Shown here piece by piece: positions 34,558-46,971 of a DNA stretch of 64,000 bases. Position 1 is the stretch's first letter; the number at the start of each line of letters is the position of its first letter. The position numbers and the translations under genes were made by a program. The stretch spans positions 1,245,001 through 1,309,000 of the forward strand of contig OX335653.1 in NCBI GenBank assembly GCA_946894095.1, given 5' to 3'. The stretch is from Incurvaria masculella (lineage: Eukaryota > Arthropoda > Insecta > Lepidoptera > Incurvariidae). Under the pieces are notes generated by a model. The model was given only the letters and a program-made list of their open reading frames with translations, did not search any database and had not been told where the DNA came from.

Positions 34558-34715
34558 TGTAACTGAACATGAAAGGTTATTACCACACCTACCGTCATGA
34601 TATAAGCCCTACATACTACAAAGGAACTAGGTGCCATGGCAGGTTCTCATTCATATTTTACGGTTTTAATAAATTTGGTGGAAAACACGGACAATTTTCA
34701 CTGCCGCTTCGACAA
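34558..34715 (-). mobile_element. SINE tail and body fragment
   Basis: aactgaacatgaaaggttat, accgtcatgatataagccct, gaactaggtgccatggcagg and tggaaaacacggacaatttt match the SINE 3' half. Confidence 0.7.
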
Positions 34716-35149
34716 CTATTTGACGAATAAAAAAATATGTGATAAGTATTATTTCTTCTAATAATTATATCTTATTCCTGCAATTTACTTGGTCTATAAC
34801 AAAACAACCAGTTAAACAACTATCGGATAATATTTCTTTAGAAATGCTAAGTACAAATCCATTTCATAAATTCCTAATATATTGTTGAAATTCTGTGCAG
34901 TTCGTATACCGTCGTCACAACATCATCTATATTTGATATAACTAACAAAATGAATCTATTCTCTAAAGTAACGTCTTCTATTATTGTCTTATGTTTTAAA
35001 ACCTTAAAAAAATGCATAGATATTTTCAAAGGCTCCTAACTATTGGATAAATTAAACAAACATCAAATGAGCGTATGAAGTACACCCCGTTATTTCCCAA
35101 ATAGACAGTTTCGACTATAGTACATCAGACCGCAACGCAATATTCGTTT

Positions 35150-35410
35150 TATGATCCCGCGAAACGATGCAGACATTGTGTCTGCATAGCAACATTCCCC
35201 CGATCCGTTGAGAGCCCATTCGTGTCCCCTCGCCCCGGGGGAGCGGGGGGTGGGGGGGTGTCCCGTCGCCCTCGGCTGTGGGGAGCCCCCTCCCCCTCCC
35301 GACCCGCCGCCCCCCTCCCCCGCCGCTAAGGCCCCCGGCCGTGCGCGAAATTAACTCGCACCCCAGTTCACCTGGCCTTTGAGGGATGGTACATCGAATC
35401 GAAAAAGTGT
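35150..35410. other. GC-rich low-complexity block
   Basis: Alternating poly-C and poly-G runs (about 35225-35335) with gccgccc-type triplets, preceded by a short palindrome gcagacattgtgtctgc at about 35168. Open frames here are compositional. Regulatory role unknown. Confidence 0.3.
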
Positions 35411-35449
35411 GTTTTGCCATGACACTTACTTTTACTTGTTACTTTGAGC

Positions 35450-36354
35450 TTAAGGTGGCCCAACCCGCTAAACACCCCATACAAATGGGGAAAGAAGATC
35501 ACGCCCATATTTCTTATACGAGATCCCAAATTTTGCTACACTAAAAATAACTAAATAAGTAAATAAATAAATAAATAAGTAAATAACAAGAAAAACAGCT
35601 AATCTGGTTGTATGTAGCTGAACGCCTCCTCTTGTGTCCCGCGCCGCCGTCTCTATGCGGATCAGGTGGCGCGAGCCGCGCCCCTGGAGCTGCAATGGGG
35701 TGCAGGGAGTGCAGGATCCCGATCCTTATTTATTTAGATTAGATTAGCAGTTTTTCTTATTTATTTACTTATTTATTTATTTATTTACTTATTTAGTTAT
35801 TTAATTTTACCGTACTGGTTCTGTAGGCAGACATAATATTAATAACAACGATTGTTGTTTTTGTGTTTGTTGTAGAGACAGCACCAAAACCAGTTTATTT
35901 GATCGAACTAGATGTCTGATGATCGTTGGAATTGCATAATTGTGTTTGGTTTCTAAGTTACAAGGTCCGAAAGTTCGATTTTTCGCGCGTTTTATACAAT
36001 AACTTTTGTGGTTTATTACGCAATGATAAAGTAAGAAAATCTTAAAAAGAGTAGTCATCAGACATAGCTTATTTAATCAAAATTTATAATCTTTTGTTAG
36101 TTGTTGTCATTTGTTAGATTTTTGACCACAGCGGTCGTGGTTTACTTTTAGATATAAGTCGTTTTGAAATCCAAATTTTCGTAAATCTTACCAAATCATA
36201 CACTATGCACATTGTCTGCTTTGTGGACATGTTGCATCTTCCTCATCACGGAGCCTGTCTTTTTCTTTGAAACAGAGAAGGTCCCACAGCGCAACAGCAC
36301 GGTTTTGTACAGTGCCCGCGAATGAGTCAGTCCCGCCGGGTTGGGCCGCCTTAA
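35450..36354 (-). mobile_element. TTAA-flanked MITE (family A, copy 5) with an internal insertion
   Basis: Reverse orientation; TTAA at 35450-35453 and 36351-36354. The normal ttttgct..tttatttgatcg junction is split by about 350 bp (35539-35893). That insert has inverted AAATAAGT-type arms (about 35549-35590 and 35755-35800) around a GC-rich core. Confidence 0.85.
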
Positions 36355-36585
36355 CTTAGCAAGCTTTCATGTCGACCTCAACTGTGAGCCAAAATCTCAC
36401 CTCGCGAAAACACGCTCAGCGAGGAACCGTACCAGCTGATTTGCGGAATATCGCTGATATAGAGCTTGTTCAAATCACGTTTGAAGACTCCCAGGTTATA
36501 TCATTAATTTGAGTTTCAGCGACATCTACATTTGAAGCATTGTAATCAGATTTTGAAAATAATCTGAAAAAGTATTGGTCGTGAC

Positions 36586-36660
36586 ATTCGTCGGAAGCAG
36601 GACTTGAACCTGCGAACTAAAATTAATGAGATAACGGTAATGTCGTATTCATTAAATACA
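36586..36660 (-). mobile_element. tRNA-derived fragment with an intact T-arm
   Basis: On the minus strand gcaggttcaagtcctgc forms a perfect 5-bp T-stem and 7-base loop with a B box GGTTCAAGTCC, followed by ttccgac. No matching 5' acceptor strand is present, so this is a tRNA-derived SINE piece and not a tRNA gene. Confidence 0.55.
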
Positions 36661-36669
36661 TAAAATTAT

Positions 36670-37530
36670 CCCAGGTTATAGGTTTGAGGAAAGACACCCG
36701 CCGGTAGAATGTTCTATATCCTGGCGGCACGAAAGGGAAATGAGTTTAAGAAACTAGAGTTTAAGGTATATGTTGGATGAAGAGGAATAAGGGATTCTTG
36801 TTTCGCATAGCAACGTTCATGATAGTACTTGTAGAACAGACTGAGAGTCCCTACAAACCGTTTGTGGCCCACGGTGTGAGCTGTGGGTGACCAACAAGAC
36901 GGACCTCTTGGCACTGTATTGAGTCCAAAGACGCCAAATTATGATTCCAAAACAGGTTAACCTAGCACAATCGTTAAGATTATTTTATAAATACTAGCGT
37001 CAACCTTGTTTGCTCTTAATCTGATATCTGACGCAAATAACAAAAAGTTAACTATATGCCTCACATTGTATTGATGCTCACTGTACATCAAGAACGCGCC
37101 CCATCACAATATTTTAAGAGGGCGCACCTAACATTGCTCTATGGAAACGGCAAGTTTATTTTCGTTCTAATGCCAATGTTTGCTCCCATGTAATCCAGTT
37201 AGATGCGCGCCACCTTAAATATTAAATGGGGTAATTCCAGTTGCTATGCTCTTTGTGAACGGCCACTTTTATCTATTTTTAAAATCTAATCTTATGCTTA
37301 AAGAGTTTTTTATTTATATGCAGTACGCTGGTCATTTGAAATTTTCAGGGATAACAAGTATTCCTCGTACCCCATAAAGCCCTAGTAATTAAGAAATTAG
37401 AAGTAATTACATACATGTCGGCCGGCCAGGTGCTTCTCCGGACCATATTTGAAGGACTCCAGGTTGTACTTTCAGGTTTTACCAGGAAAAACATCGGGAG
37501 GGAGTCGATTCCATAGTTTACCAAGGGACT
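36670..37530. other. No gene; decayed LINE-like pieces
   Basis: gtagaatgttctatatcctg and ggcggcacgaaagggaaatg (about 36705-36745) and gccggccaggtgcttctccg (about 37420) are fragments of an old interspersed element also seen near 30835. Confidence 0.45.
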
Positions 37531-37941
37531 TATTTATGTATATCTACATTATCTACTCAGATCACACACTTCCTTATTTTTTCCCATTATTGTTGAGCAA
37601 AATTATGTATTTGACGTTAATTATAGACATCTTGGTCAGTGGTAAATAATATAGAGTAATTAAGACATATTTCTAGAAAAAAAAAACATTTTAGGTCGAT
37701 TAATTAAGTTTTGGATTTAAAAATAAGTCCAAATCATATAAACATTTTTAAGAAAACCTTTAATTGCCAAACCAAGTGCTTACAATGGCTAATGTATGCA
37801 AAATCTGAACAATTTTATTTTTAGGCGATTAAGTCAAAAGGGTTTTTGAATGTCCATAGCATTCATCTGTGTAAAAATAAAAAGCTTTTCCAACTGGCAT
37901 GGATCTCCTTGAGTAGTTTTTTTTAGCACTTGCATCTGTTA

Positions 37942-38100
37942 GCCCCGGTTGCACGAAGAGACGGCCGAGTTAATCAATGTGCAAACACGTCACTTTTAGT
38001 GATCCGTATAGACTTCCTTTCATACTGTCCACACAAAGTGACGTGTTTGATCGTACGTTGACGTTGATTTTGATTTTTTGTCCTTTCGTGCACTCGGCCC
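37942..38100 (+). mobile_element. About 160-bp MITE (family M, copy 2)
   Basis: agccccggttgcacgaagag to cctttcgtgcactcggccc; direct counterpart of 20328-20489. Confidence 0.8.
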
Positions 38101-38190
38101 TTAGTGCGACGTGTTCCCGGCACCGTTTACCGGGAGTACATTTCGCGAGCCAGGGCATCCAGAGGCTGACGTGGGCTGACTACGTTATAT

Positions 38191-38488
38191 TTAAGTTACG
38201 AATGCAAGCTGTTCCATGGTTCGGAACCCATCGAAACCGTAGGTTCCCTTCCCCTGCTAAGTGGTAGGGTCAAGCCCGCCCGGGTTGGTACCACCGCATT
38301 GGATGAAACTATGGTTCAAGCGGCAATAAAAAATTCACCGTGTTTTCCATCCAATTCAATTTAGCCGTGCTCATAAAGGGACCTTCCCTGGCATGGCACC
38401 TAGTTTCTTCGGGAATGTGGAGTATTGGGATGGCGTATAACGGCAGTTGTGTGGTATTAGCCATCCATGTCAGGTTGCATAAAAAAAT
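38191..38488 (+). mobile_element. Head-truncated SINE
   Basis: Runs from aatgcaagctgttccatggt to ccatccatgtcaggttgcat plus A7; lacks the pol III head. Confidence 0.8.
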
Positions 38489-39485
38489 ATATGTATGACT
38501 ATAAATTATAAAATGTTTTCCAAAATTTATGCTTACATATCCAAATCTAAATGTCCCTTAAATAACTAAGTGACATACAATTAATTCTCCTCCAATACAA
38601 TACAATACAATAATTTCCGATAGGCTTCCTTGTATAAGAACATTCAAGAGAGTGATTTATCTCTGACGCTTTTTCAAATGAGATTTTTTTTTTTTATTTA
38701 TTAGGAGAATAAACAGAAATAGACAATTTAACACAAAAGAGTAAAATTACACAATGTAAAATGTTTATTTCCAAAGAAGACACTGCTTCAAGTAAATGAA
38801 AAAATATGTTCGCATAAATCAAATGTGTCTTGCATGCAGCATGAGTTAAGGTCACTTAGGATTTTATTTTCAGTACCAAGAAAAGTCGCATTCTTCAAGA
38901 AAAGCGAATATATTTTTCCGGTTTTTATAATACATTTATTTTATAAACTGCTGATGTATTTCCACCAAAGTTTAGTTAATAAAGCCATTTTATTCCTTAA
39001 TGTATGTATATATGGATATATAGGATATATATAGGAATATAGGAATCTATTATTACTTTATTGATAGGGTAGCATTAAAAAGGATATGTAATTATGTGAT
39101 CAGCTGACAGTAGTAGTTTATGACAAAACGTATAGTATTAAAACCTAATGTGCAAGTGTTTCACAGTGTTGTGTTGCCACTGGAGCAGTGCATCGCTTAA
39201 AGGTCCTTGCTTACGGTGACGCTTGGCTCAGGTTATCTCTTTCCCTAAAATATGGTTGAAAGAGGTAATGGCTGTGCACGGCGTGATGCTCGTGAACGGG
39301 TGCTGTTTGTGGGACTGGCCTGCTCCAATTGGCAACATATTAGTTGGAGGGGATTGTCTTTGCAAATAAAATGATATTTGTCATGAACTGTTGCATACGG
39401 CATGGATTTTAAATTTTGTGTATTCATGTGAATTTAGTGTTTTACCAATGTTTTTTGTTAAAGTAATCGACAAACACTTTTGTAA
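38489..39485. other. No gene seen
   Basis: AT-rich; poly-T and tatatagga repeats near 39010-39045. Confidence 0.35.
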
Positions 39486-39489
39486 ACTT

Positions 39490-39652
39490 AGACTAAGTGG
39501 ACGTTGAAAATAAAAAAACAGCGGAGTTTCTTTCCAGTTCTTCTTCGCTGTGTTTTGTTTTGCTGAACTGGCCAATGCTAAAATATGACAAATTCGAGTG
39601 CAGTGTACTGTCTATGGATGATGAATAAACAATAAACAATAAACAACAATAC
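39490..39652 (+). mobile_element. LINE 3' end
   Basis: cggagtttctttccagttct, gacaaattcgagtgcagtgt, then a tail of aataaac repeats. Same family as 31815-31970. Confidence 0.7.
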
Positions 39653-39654
39653 AT

Positions 39655-40320
39655 ATTTAAAAAATTAAACTAGAAAAAACTAAACTAAAAATTAAAGACC
39701 CCTTTTCGGGTAAAGGCCTCCTCCATTTTCGTAGACCCATGTTTCTGCAGGACGAATTTGTTGTTGTTCTGATACTGTAGAGATTATTAGCAATTTTCAG
39801 GTTCTTTTTCTGTGTTTATTGTATCTCTAAACGAGTCTGTGATCGCTGGGAATCTTTGGAATAGGCAGGTTTTATCAAATTTTATTTTTTATTAAGAATT
39901 CATACTCTATCTGATAAACCTTCTCGAACGAAACGATATTTTTTTTGCAATTTCGTAATTAGGAATCCGACGACGCCGTGGTATCCTGGCGTTTTCCCTA
40001 TGTAGCAGAATATGTGGTTCTCGTCGTCGAATTATAAATTTCCGTATATATATTTTATCGTATTTTATGTCTGCTAAAGTCTCTTTCAATAATGTAGTTC
40101 TTTACAGTGAGAGCGGAGCGTTGTATGTGTTAATCTATATTTATATATTTTTATATGTATATTTATTTTTGTTCACATTTTTTTTACACAAAGCGTTTTT
40201 GTACTTACATTAAATACAGTTTTCTTACAAAGTCGGCATTGGTTTTCACACGTTTAAATTGGAAAGCCCTTGGGCATAGTCGTATTGAAAGTCCGCGGCG
40301 CCATTTGTGTTGCATAACTA
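39655..40320. other. No gene seen
   Basis: AT-rich; nothing recognised between the LINE tail and the family A element. Confidence 0.35.
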
Positions 40321-41307
40321 CCCTTAAGGTGGCCCAACCCGCTCAACTCCCCATACAAAAGGGGAAAGAAGATCACGCCCATATTTCTTGTCAGAGATCC
40401 AAAATTTTGCTTCAAATAGCTTAATTTGATCGAACTAGATGTCTGATGACCGTTGGCATTGCACAATTGTGTTTGCTGAGTCCTAAATGTGAGGATACAC
40501 ACCTACCTGTGCACCCAAAAACGAGACCTTTTCAAATCCGAGACGGTCTCGGATTTGACTACATAAAAATTGAAATAACGGCCGAAATATAAGACTTTTG
40601 ATTGGTCAGATCTCATACACTTCATTGACCAATGAAAAGCCATCAAATTATAGTCTCGAATTCGTTAAATTTCGAAGTTTGTAAGAGTGTGATTTTTGAG
40701 ACTCAAAATGCGTAGTTCCAGTGTGTGACCACCAGACGGCGCTGCAGTCGGAATTGTGTATGCTCAAGAACCCAAATGTGAGACTGCCTCGTTTTTATTT
40801 GTGTGATAATAGTGTGAGTGTATCGATCAAAACGAGACCGTCTCGTTTTCGCCTTATGAACAAACACACAGGTGTGTGAGAAAGACATTATTGCTTATTA
40901 GGTCTACTAAAGATATCAGGAATAAAGAGAAAGAAGAATTAGAAAAGGGTTAGGGTTGATTAAAATTTTTAACAAGTATTCGTTTTATCAAGGAAAATTT
41001 TAAAATATTTAAGTTTTAAAAGTGTTTTCAATAATTATTACTTATGAAACCAAAAACGCTGACCAAAAATCTATAGTGTATCCTACATTTCATCAGATAT
41101 TTTACTTGGTGGTTTTAATTTGATTTTAGCTTCTTTTCGCTTTTAAGTTTGTTTTCATTTTTTAATCGTTAAATGTGTTTAAGGACCATATACCATGTAT
41201 CCCTTATTCATGAAAAAAAATATTATTAAAATCGGTGACGAATTGATAACCTCTTTCTTTGAGTTTCGTCGTTTCAAAACCAACGAAATCAAACAGATTG
41301 AAAAATA

Positions 41308-41697
41308 TTTTTTTTTTTTTTTATGTGACTGGACATGGATGGCTAATACCACACCTTCTGTCATGGTATTAGCCCAACACACCACATGGGAACTAGGTGC
41401 CATGCCAGGACCTTCCTTATATTGCACGGCCACATTGAACTGGATGGAAAACACGGACAATTTTCATTGCCGCTTCGACCATCGTTCATCCAATGCGGTG
41501 GTACCAACCCGGGCGGGATGAACCCTACCACCTAGTAAGTAAGGAAGGGGACCTACAGTTTAACGTGGAATCCGAACCACGGCCAGCCTCTCTTAACGGT
41601 CGAGTGGTCACCCATCCAAGACCAGACCGGACCCAGCGTTGCTTAACTTCGGAGAGCGATCGCCGAAGTGTCGCGCCACTGGGCCACTGAGGCTGAC
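41308..41697 (-). mobile_element. 5S-headed SINE (copy S6), best preserved
   Basis: The minus-strand head begins gtcagcctcagtggcccagt, then the 5S-like region (about 41607-41664) with ccgaagttaagcaacgctgg and cttggatgggtgacc, the common SINE body, and the tail catgtccagtcacat followed by a long A run. An intact reference copy for the 5S-headed subfamily. Confidence 0.88.
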
Positions 41698-41756
41698 AAT
41701 GATCCTTTGTATCCGCCATGATACAAGGGTCTACAGAAATGTCTACATACAGGGGT

Positions 41757-41962
41757 ATATGGTCGTTACGTTAACCAGGTATTCCTTGGCATATTTGGAG
41801 CAAACCAGTTAGATAACATTTTGTTTTAGGACTTAAAATAAATTTTAAAATAAGATTTTTTTTAAGTCGTATAACAAAATACTGCCCATCTTTTTTGTTC
41901 CAAATATACCAAGAAATAAATACCAGGTTTACGTTTGGACCATACCCCGAAAACCCGGTGCA
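41757..41962. mobile_element. Hairpin MITE (family H, copy 3)
   Basis: ggtcgttacgttaaccaggt and tccttggcatatttggagca at the left are mirrored by ggtttacgtttggaccatac at the right. Confidence 0.75.
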
Positions 41963-42357
41963 GTTTAGCTGCAAGTGAAACTCATCGAAGTAAACTGCTT
42001 ATAAGCCACGACCAAATGTCCTTCCAGTCAAATAAGGGCAAGTATCTTGATTATATACAAGTAAATATCGAAGCAGACATCATTTAAAATGCAAACATGA
42101 ACCAGAAGTAGTGAATATCCAAAAATCTGCACATATGTATTATTATATCTCTATGGCACATATTAAAGCACAGTCCGATTCAATCACAAAAAGTAAAGTT
42201 ATCAAAATAACTAATATTGTACTCGATATTTAAATTCGTGTTTTTATTTTGATTTTAATTAAATATGTGTAATAGTGCAAATAGTGGGTGTTGAATGAAG
42301 TTGGGTCACTGAATTAATTCTCGTGCAGGTCGTTAGAGTAGACTGAGGGATTCTTCA

Positions 42358-42626
42358 TTCGTGGTTCGGATTCCACGTGAAACAGTAGGTCCCCTTCCTT
42401 ACTAAACCTGGTGGTAGGGTTAATCCCGCCCGGGTTGGTACCACCGCATTGGATGAACGATTGGTCGAAGCGGCAATGAAAATTGTCCGTGTTTTTCATC
42501 CAGTTTAATGTAGCCGCGCAATATAAGGAAGGTCCTGGCATGTCACCTGGTTTTCATGTGGTGTTATGGGCTGATATCACGACGGTGGTTGTGGTGTTAG
42601 CCATCATGTTGGGATTACAAAAAATC
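42358..42626 (+). mobile_element. Head-truncated SINE
   Basis: cgtggttcggattccacgtg, cccgcccgggttggtaccac, aaggtcctggcatgtcacct and agccatcatgttgggattac match the SINE body and tail; poly-A is short. Confidence 0.75.
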
Positions 42627-43039
42627 TATTTCATTTATTTCCACTTCAGCTCCAGTTGCGCTCTGTTTTAATGTCGGTGGTTATTTGACATATTCATTGG
42701 TGAAACTGAGTATTTATGTAGGTATATGTATATTCTGATAATTTGAAATATCGAGCTTAAAATATTGGTAATTTTTTAAAGCTCTGACATAATTAATAAA
42801 CACATGTAAATGATAAAACTTACAGTTATTAAATGGAATATGTTTCTTGCAAAAAGATTCCGGACACTAACTTGTAACGTCGCTTTGATATTTTATTTAT
42901 GGGAAAGGGCTGTGCTTATAATAGATAAGTGCGCCAAACTTAGCTTCTAACTGGGATGGTAGAGTGGATTATAATAAGCAATTTTGGTAAAGGAACATAG
43001 GTAAGGAATCGAAGTTTTCTATCCAAAGTATTTTTTTAA

Positions 43040-43420
43040 AATAATGTACTTATTATTCACGTATTCCGACGTGAACAGGTAATTTTGACCTTGAAAAGTT
43101 CCTTCGCCAATATCTGCATCGCCACCATCTGCCTCGCTGGCGGTGGATACATGGCGATGCGTACGTTGGTGAGACGTTGGAGAAGGATATATGGGTACCT
43201 CATTGGCGATTAATTTGCGGCCCACACTCAGCTCCATAGCTAGCGGCGGATTTGTGCCGGCGGAGGAGATATTGGCGATGCATACGTTGACGATGCATTC
43301 CCTGGCGTTGAAGCTAGGCGACGGAGACATTGGCGATGGAGATGAAGGAGGGGTATAACTCAGCTTACAATGGCTTCACCGAACATATCCGGGCCCATTG
43401 GCAGTAGAGAAAGGTTTCAA
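43040..43420. repeat. Short-period degenerate repeat inside the 3.6-kb insertion
   Basis: Recurrent tggcgatg-containing phrases (ggcgatgcgtacgttggtg, ggcgatgcatacgttgacg, attggcgatggagatg) about every 20-130 bp. The 103-codon minus-strand ORF across it is probably a by-product. Confidence 0.45.
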
Positions 43421-44589
43421 TAGAGGTCGGGACAAGGGGTGGCCACCGTCTCCTACGCGCTAACGTTTCGGCTCGCTTCAAGCCTCATCAAGCATCGAAT
43501 TATATGATACCGTCAAGGCAAGTTTTCAGGTTGCACCAGACAACAAACACAAATGAGTGAAATATACTAATATGAGACTAAGGCCTCAGGTTTGGTTAAC
43601 TGGCAATATAAAAAGCTCACTGCTTACATTAGCCTAAAGCGAGACGTTTTACACAGATTATCTGATTGAAAATTTTAAATGTGAGGCCGCCTCATATTTG
43701 GGCATTTCACAATCCCAAAAACGAGACTCTTGACACACAATATTGATACAAACCAAAAGCGAGCCGTTTTATACACACCACCTGCTATACAGCACGAATT
43801 GGAGCCCTCGTCTCGGATTCGTGCAGGCCTCGGATATGGGTGTGTTAGCACATTTAAAAAACCTTGAATATCTCTGAAACTATATATGATATCGAAACGG
43901 GTGTTTGAGAGTATAATATGTGAGAAGACGAAGGCCGTCCTTATCTATGTGATATGTCTGTATTTTGATAAATAGCTGAGGGCCTCGGATTGGTGCATTT
44001 AAACAAGTCAAGAAACTTGGTCTCACATTTAGGACTCAGCAAACAAGGGTGTGTTTGGTTGCTAAGTTATAAGGTCCGAAAGTTCGAATTTTTCGCGCGT
44101 TTTATACAATAACTTTGGAGGTGGATTACTCAACGATAAATGAAGAAAGTCTGAAAAATATTAGTCATCAGACATAGATTGTTTCATCAAAATTTATAAT
44201 CAATTTGGTTTTTGTTAGATTTGTTACTACAGAATTCGTGGTTTACTTTTAGCTATAAGTCGTTTTCTAGTTAAATTTTTCGTAAATCTTACCAAATCAT
44301 ACACTATGCACATTGTCCGCTTTGTGGGCATGTTGTATCTTTCTCATAACGGAGCCTGTCTTTTTCTTTGAAACAGTGAAGGTCCCAGAGCGCAACAGCA
44401 CGGTTTTGTACCGTGCCCGCGAATGAGTTAGGCCCGCCGGGTTGGGTCACCAATTAAATAAATAAATAGAATTGCGAAAGAAAAAAGTCGCGATATCTTA
44501 AGGCGTTAAAAACTCGTAAACTTTTTTTTTTCACATCAATGAATCACCTCCGAAAGTGATGAGGTGACCGAATTAACAAACGTCTCAAT

Positions 44590-44830
44590 TAACATTCACG
44601 GCATGAATGCAAATGTTGGGTGGCGGGCGGGGGGGGGGGGAGGACCGGGAGGACCCACCCCCTTACTCCGCGTCCCCCCCCCCGCTCCCCCCGCCCCGCA
44701 ACCGCCACAACCAAGGTGTGCGTCGCTACAGTATCGATCCTCCGGCAGGTATACCTGCACGGGCTGCACGCTCGCGTTTATAGCGACACGCGAATGGGGC
44801 TCGTGTCGTCGCTGAAAATACGCGGAGGGA
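44590..44830. other. GC-rich low-complexity block
   Basis: G and C homopolymers (about 44629-44642, 44676-44690), then a more complex CpG-rich part with a donor-like ggcag/gtatac at about 44748. May be a leader exon or promoter; no proof. Confidence 0.3.
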
Positions 44831-45059
44831 TAGTTCTGACTGAAACTCTGTCGGCTGTATTCAGAGTAGGCGGACCAACTTTAACTAACTAACTCTAACG
44901 GTCACATTGTGGGTTGTTGTTTCCTCGTAGTTCTTATTTCTTTGGCTTCGACCGTTCTACCAATGTAAGTTTGGCAGTAAAACTTAGGTATGAAATCATA
45001 CTTGTGTTATATCATTAATGTGGACGAAAAAAAAGACAAAAACAAACATAATTTATAGA

Positions 45060-45187
45060 CCAGTGAAGTTTCTTTGGGAGTTCTTCTTCACTGAGTTGAT
45101 CGAATCCGCGGATCAATCAAATTGTGACATGACTTAGTATATTATAGTTAATTGACTACCAGAATTTGAATAAATAAATGAAATAAA
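45060..45187 (+). mobile_element. LINE 3' end (jockey-like)
   Basis: tgaagtttctttgggagttc, gagttgatcgaatccgcgga, aataaataaatgaaataaaa. Same family as 16318-16436. Confidence 0.75.
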
Positions 45188-45357
45188 ATCCGACGGACTA
45201 AACCGGTTTTTGTATGGTTAGTCCGGTGCTAATCTAGTACTAAGTTTTGACATGTGCTCTCTGAATTCGACTGTATGAGTTTATTTCAGGGTCCGTGAGA
45301 CGGCTTACTCGCGGTGTGTAGACGAATGATGCGACTTTTCTGACCAAACATTTGGCC

Positions 45358-45658
45358 CTCGGTGGCCCAGTGGCTCCGAGCGCGGTTCTGGATGGGTGAC
45401 CATTTTCAACCATTGAGACTGGCCGTGGTTCGGATTCCACTTACTAGATGATAGGGTTAATCCGGGTTGGTACCATCGCACCGAATGAACTATGGTCGAA
45501 ACGGAAATAAAAATGTCAGTGTTTTCCATCCAGTTTAATGTAGACGAGCAATACAAGGAAGTTCCTGGCGTGGCACCTAGTTCCCATATGTGTTAAGCTA
45601 ATATCTACGGTCAGTTTGGTATTAGCCATCAAGGTTCAGTTACATACAAAAAAAAAAC
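45358..45658 (+). mobile_element. 5S-headed SINE (copy S8), head internally deleted
   Basis: Head ggtggcccagtggctccgag jumps to gttctggatgggtgaccatt, so most of the 5S-like part is lost. Body and tail follow with a poly-A run. Confidence 0.75.
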
Positions 45659-45744
45659 CTTAGGGGAGCCCCCGTGGCGGCGGCGGTCACCACGGAGCTG
45701 TCAGATTGACGTGTTCCGCCATTGAAGAAGATTGTAGCTGTGGG

Positions 45745-45915
45745 TGTTTCTTGTGACTGGACATGGATCACTAATCTCACCTGCTGTCATGATATTAGCT
45801 CAACACACCTCTGCGTGTGGGTGCCCATAAAGGGAAGGTCTTAATTCCTTCGAGAATGTAGTGTATTGGGCTAATATAACAATAGTTTGTAGTTTTGTGG
45901 TATTAGCCATTATTA
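45745..45915. mobile_element. Two opposed SINE tail fragments
   Basis: cttgtgactggacatggatc (minus orientation, from about 45749) and ccttcgagaatgtagtgtat to gtggtattagccat (plus, to about 45912) face each other and would fold back. Confidence 0.6.
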
Positions 45916-46440
45916 GCTAATTATGATGAAAGTTGCCGATCCCTTTTCGTAAAATCAAAAATCATGACTGTAATATCCTTATACATATACATAATATGCA
46001 TTGGAGTACATGAGAAACACGAACACTGAAATAAGGTAAAGGAATTGCAGATGTATAACTAAAGAAATAACGACCCAAATAAAGGCCCAAAATGTTTATT
46101 GTTTAAGAATTCATCGATTTATACTGGAGTATAAATTTACAATCATTTGCCCATTTCTATTAAACAATGTTTAACAATAACCAATTTTAAAAGTAATTTG
46201 AAAGAATATTTGTTATGTCACCCGATTTATAATATAGAAGATTTTTTTAATAATTTTAATTTTAATTTAGAACAATTTTAATATGGACATTTAGTGAACA
46301 AATTTATGTATTGAAAAGGTATTGTGAATTTTAATAATGTATTTATTTTATAATTAATTTTATTGTTAACTTTAAGATTGTTAATTTATGTTATAAAATG
46401 TGCACGGCTCGCAAGGGTCACTCGTGCTAAATAAATAAAT
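45916..46440. other. No gene; AT-rich with a LINE-like end
   Basis: gtgcacggctcgcaagggtc then (AAAT)n at about 46400-46446 looks like a LINE 3' end. Confidence 0.4.
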
Positions 46441-46449
46441 AAAATAAAT

Positions 46450-46545
46450 CCATGTCAGGTTGCATAAAAATGTGAACTAGGTGCCATGCGAGACCCTTAT
46501 TTTTATTGCACATCTACATTGAACTGGATGAAAAACACGGACAAA
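46450..46545 (-). mobile_element. SINE fragment
   Basis: atgtcaggttgcataaaaat, gaactaggtgccatgcgaga and ttgaactggatgaaaaacac are rearranged SINE pieces. Confidence 0.6.
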
Positions 46546-46971
46546 GGAAATACGAACTTAAAATGAACCTAATCCGAATCACGAAAGCCGAATCCATTTG
46601 TTGGCTCTTACGACATTCACGGGAAGAATTGTATTCTTTTTACGTGCCGGAACCCACACAACACGTGAGGGCGAGGGCGGTCTGCGAAGAAAGTTGAGCT
46701 GCTTTCCGAAGATCAGTTGATCTGTGAAGCCCTCTTCGAAACTCCGGATTAAGTGTGAACCAGGGTAATCTGAAATCATTAAATATATTTATGATTTGTT
46801 TGAGCGGTAAATATTTTTATGGACAATTACTATGAACAAAGCTACATGCATGTATGGTAGCGAGGCTTGATTACGCAGGAGCGGCACCAATGTAGAATAA
46901 TTTGTAGGTAGTATAAATTGATTTTTGTGGAAAGCGGAGTGAGTTTACTGGACAACTTCTGTTATGTCATA

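Larger units (their letters stand above)
40474..44043. mobile_element. 3.6-kb TIR transposon-like insertion
   Basis: Ends are inverted repeats: tttgctgagtcctaaatgtg at the left, cacatttaggactcagcaaa at the right. Subterminal regions repeat aaacgagac/gtctcgttt and tccgagac motifs (40520-40550, 40825-40850, 43720-43760), as hAT-like or other DNA transposons often do. The flank TGTGTTTG at both sides is a possible 8-bp target duplication but could be placed differently. No transposase ORF survives. It carries a SINE at 41308-41697, a hairpin MITE at 41757-41962 and a SINE body at 42358-42626. Confidence 0.75.
40324..44457 (-). mobile_element. TTAA-flanked MITE (family A, copy 6) split by a 3.6-kb element
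   Basis: The left end TTAA, GGTGGCCCAACCCGCTC (40324 on) runs to aattgtgtttg near 40474. The element resumes at about 44052 (gtttggttgctaagttataa) and ends gggttgggtcacc before a TTAA at 44454. Joined, the parts equal an ordinary family A copy. Confidence 0.85.

Noticed and set aside
35220..35340. Possible coding exon in a poly-G/poly-C block
   Set aside because: Homopolymer runs of C and G explain the open frame; no start or splice support.
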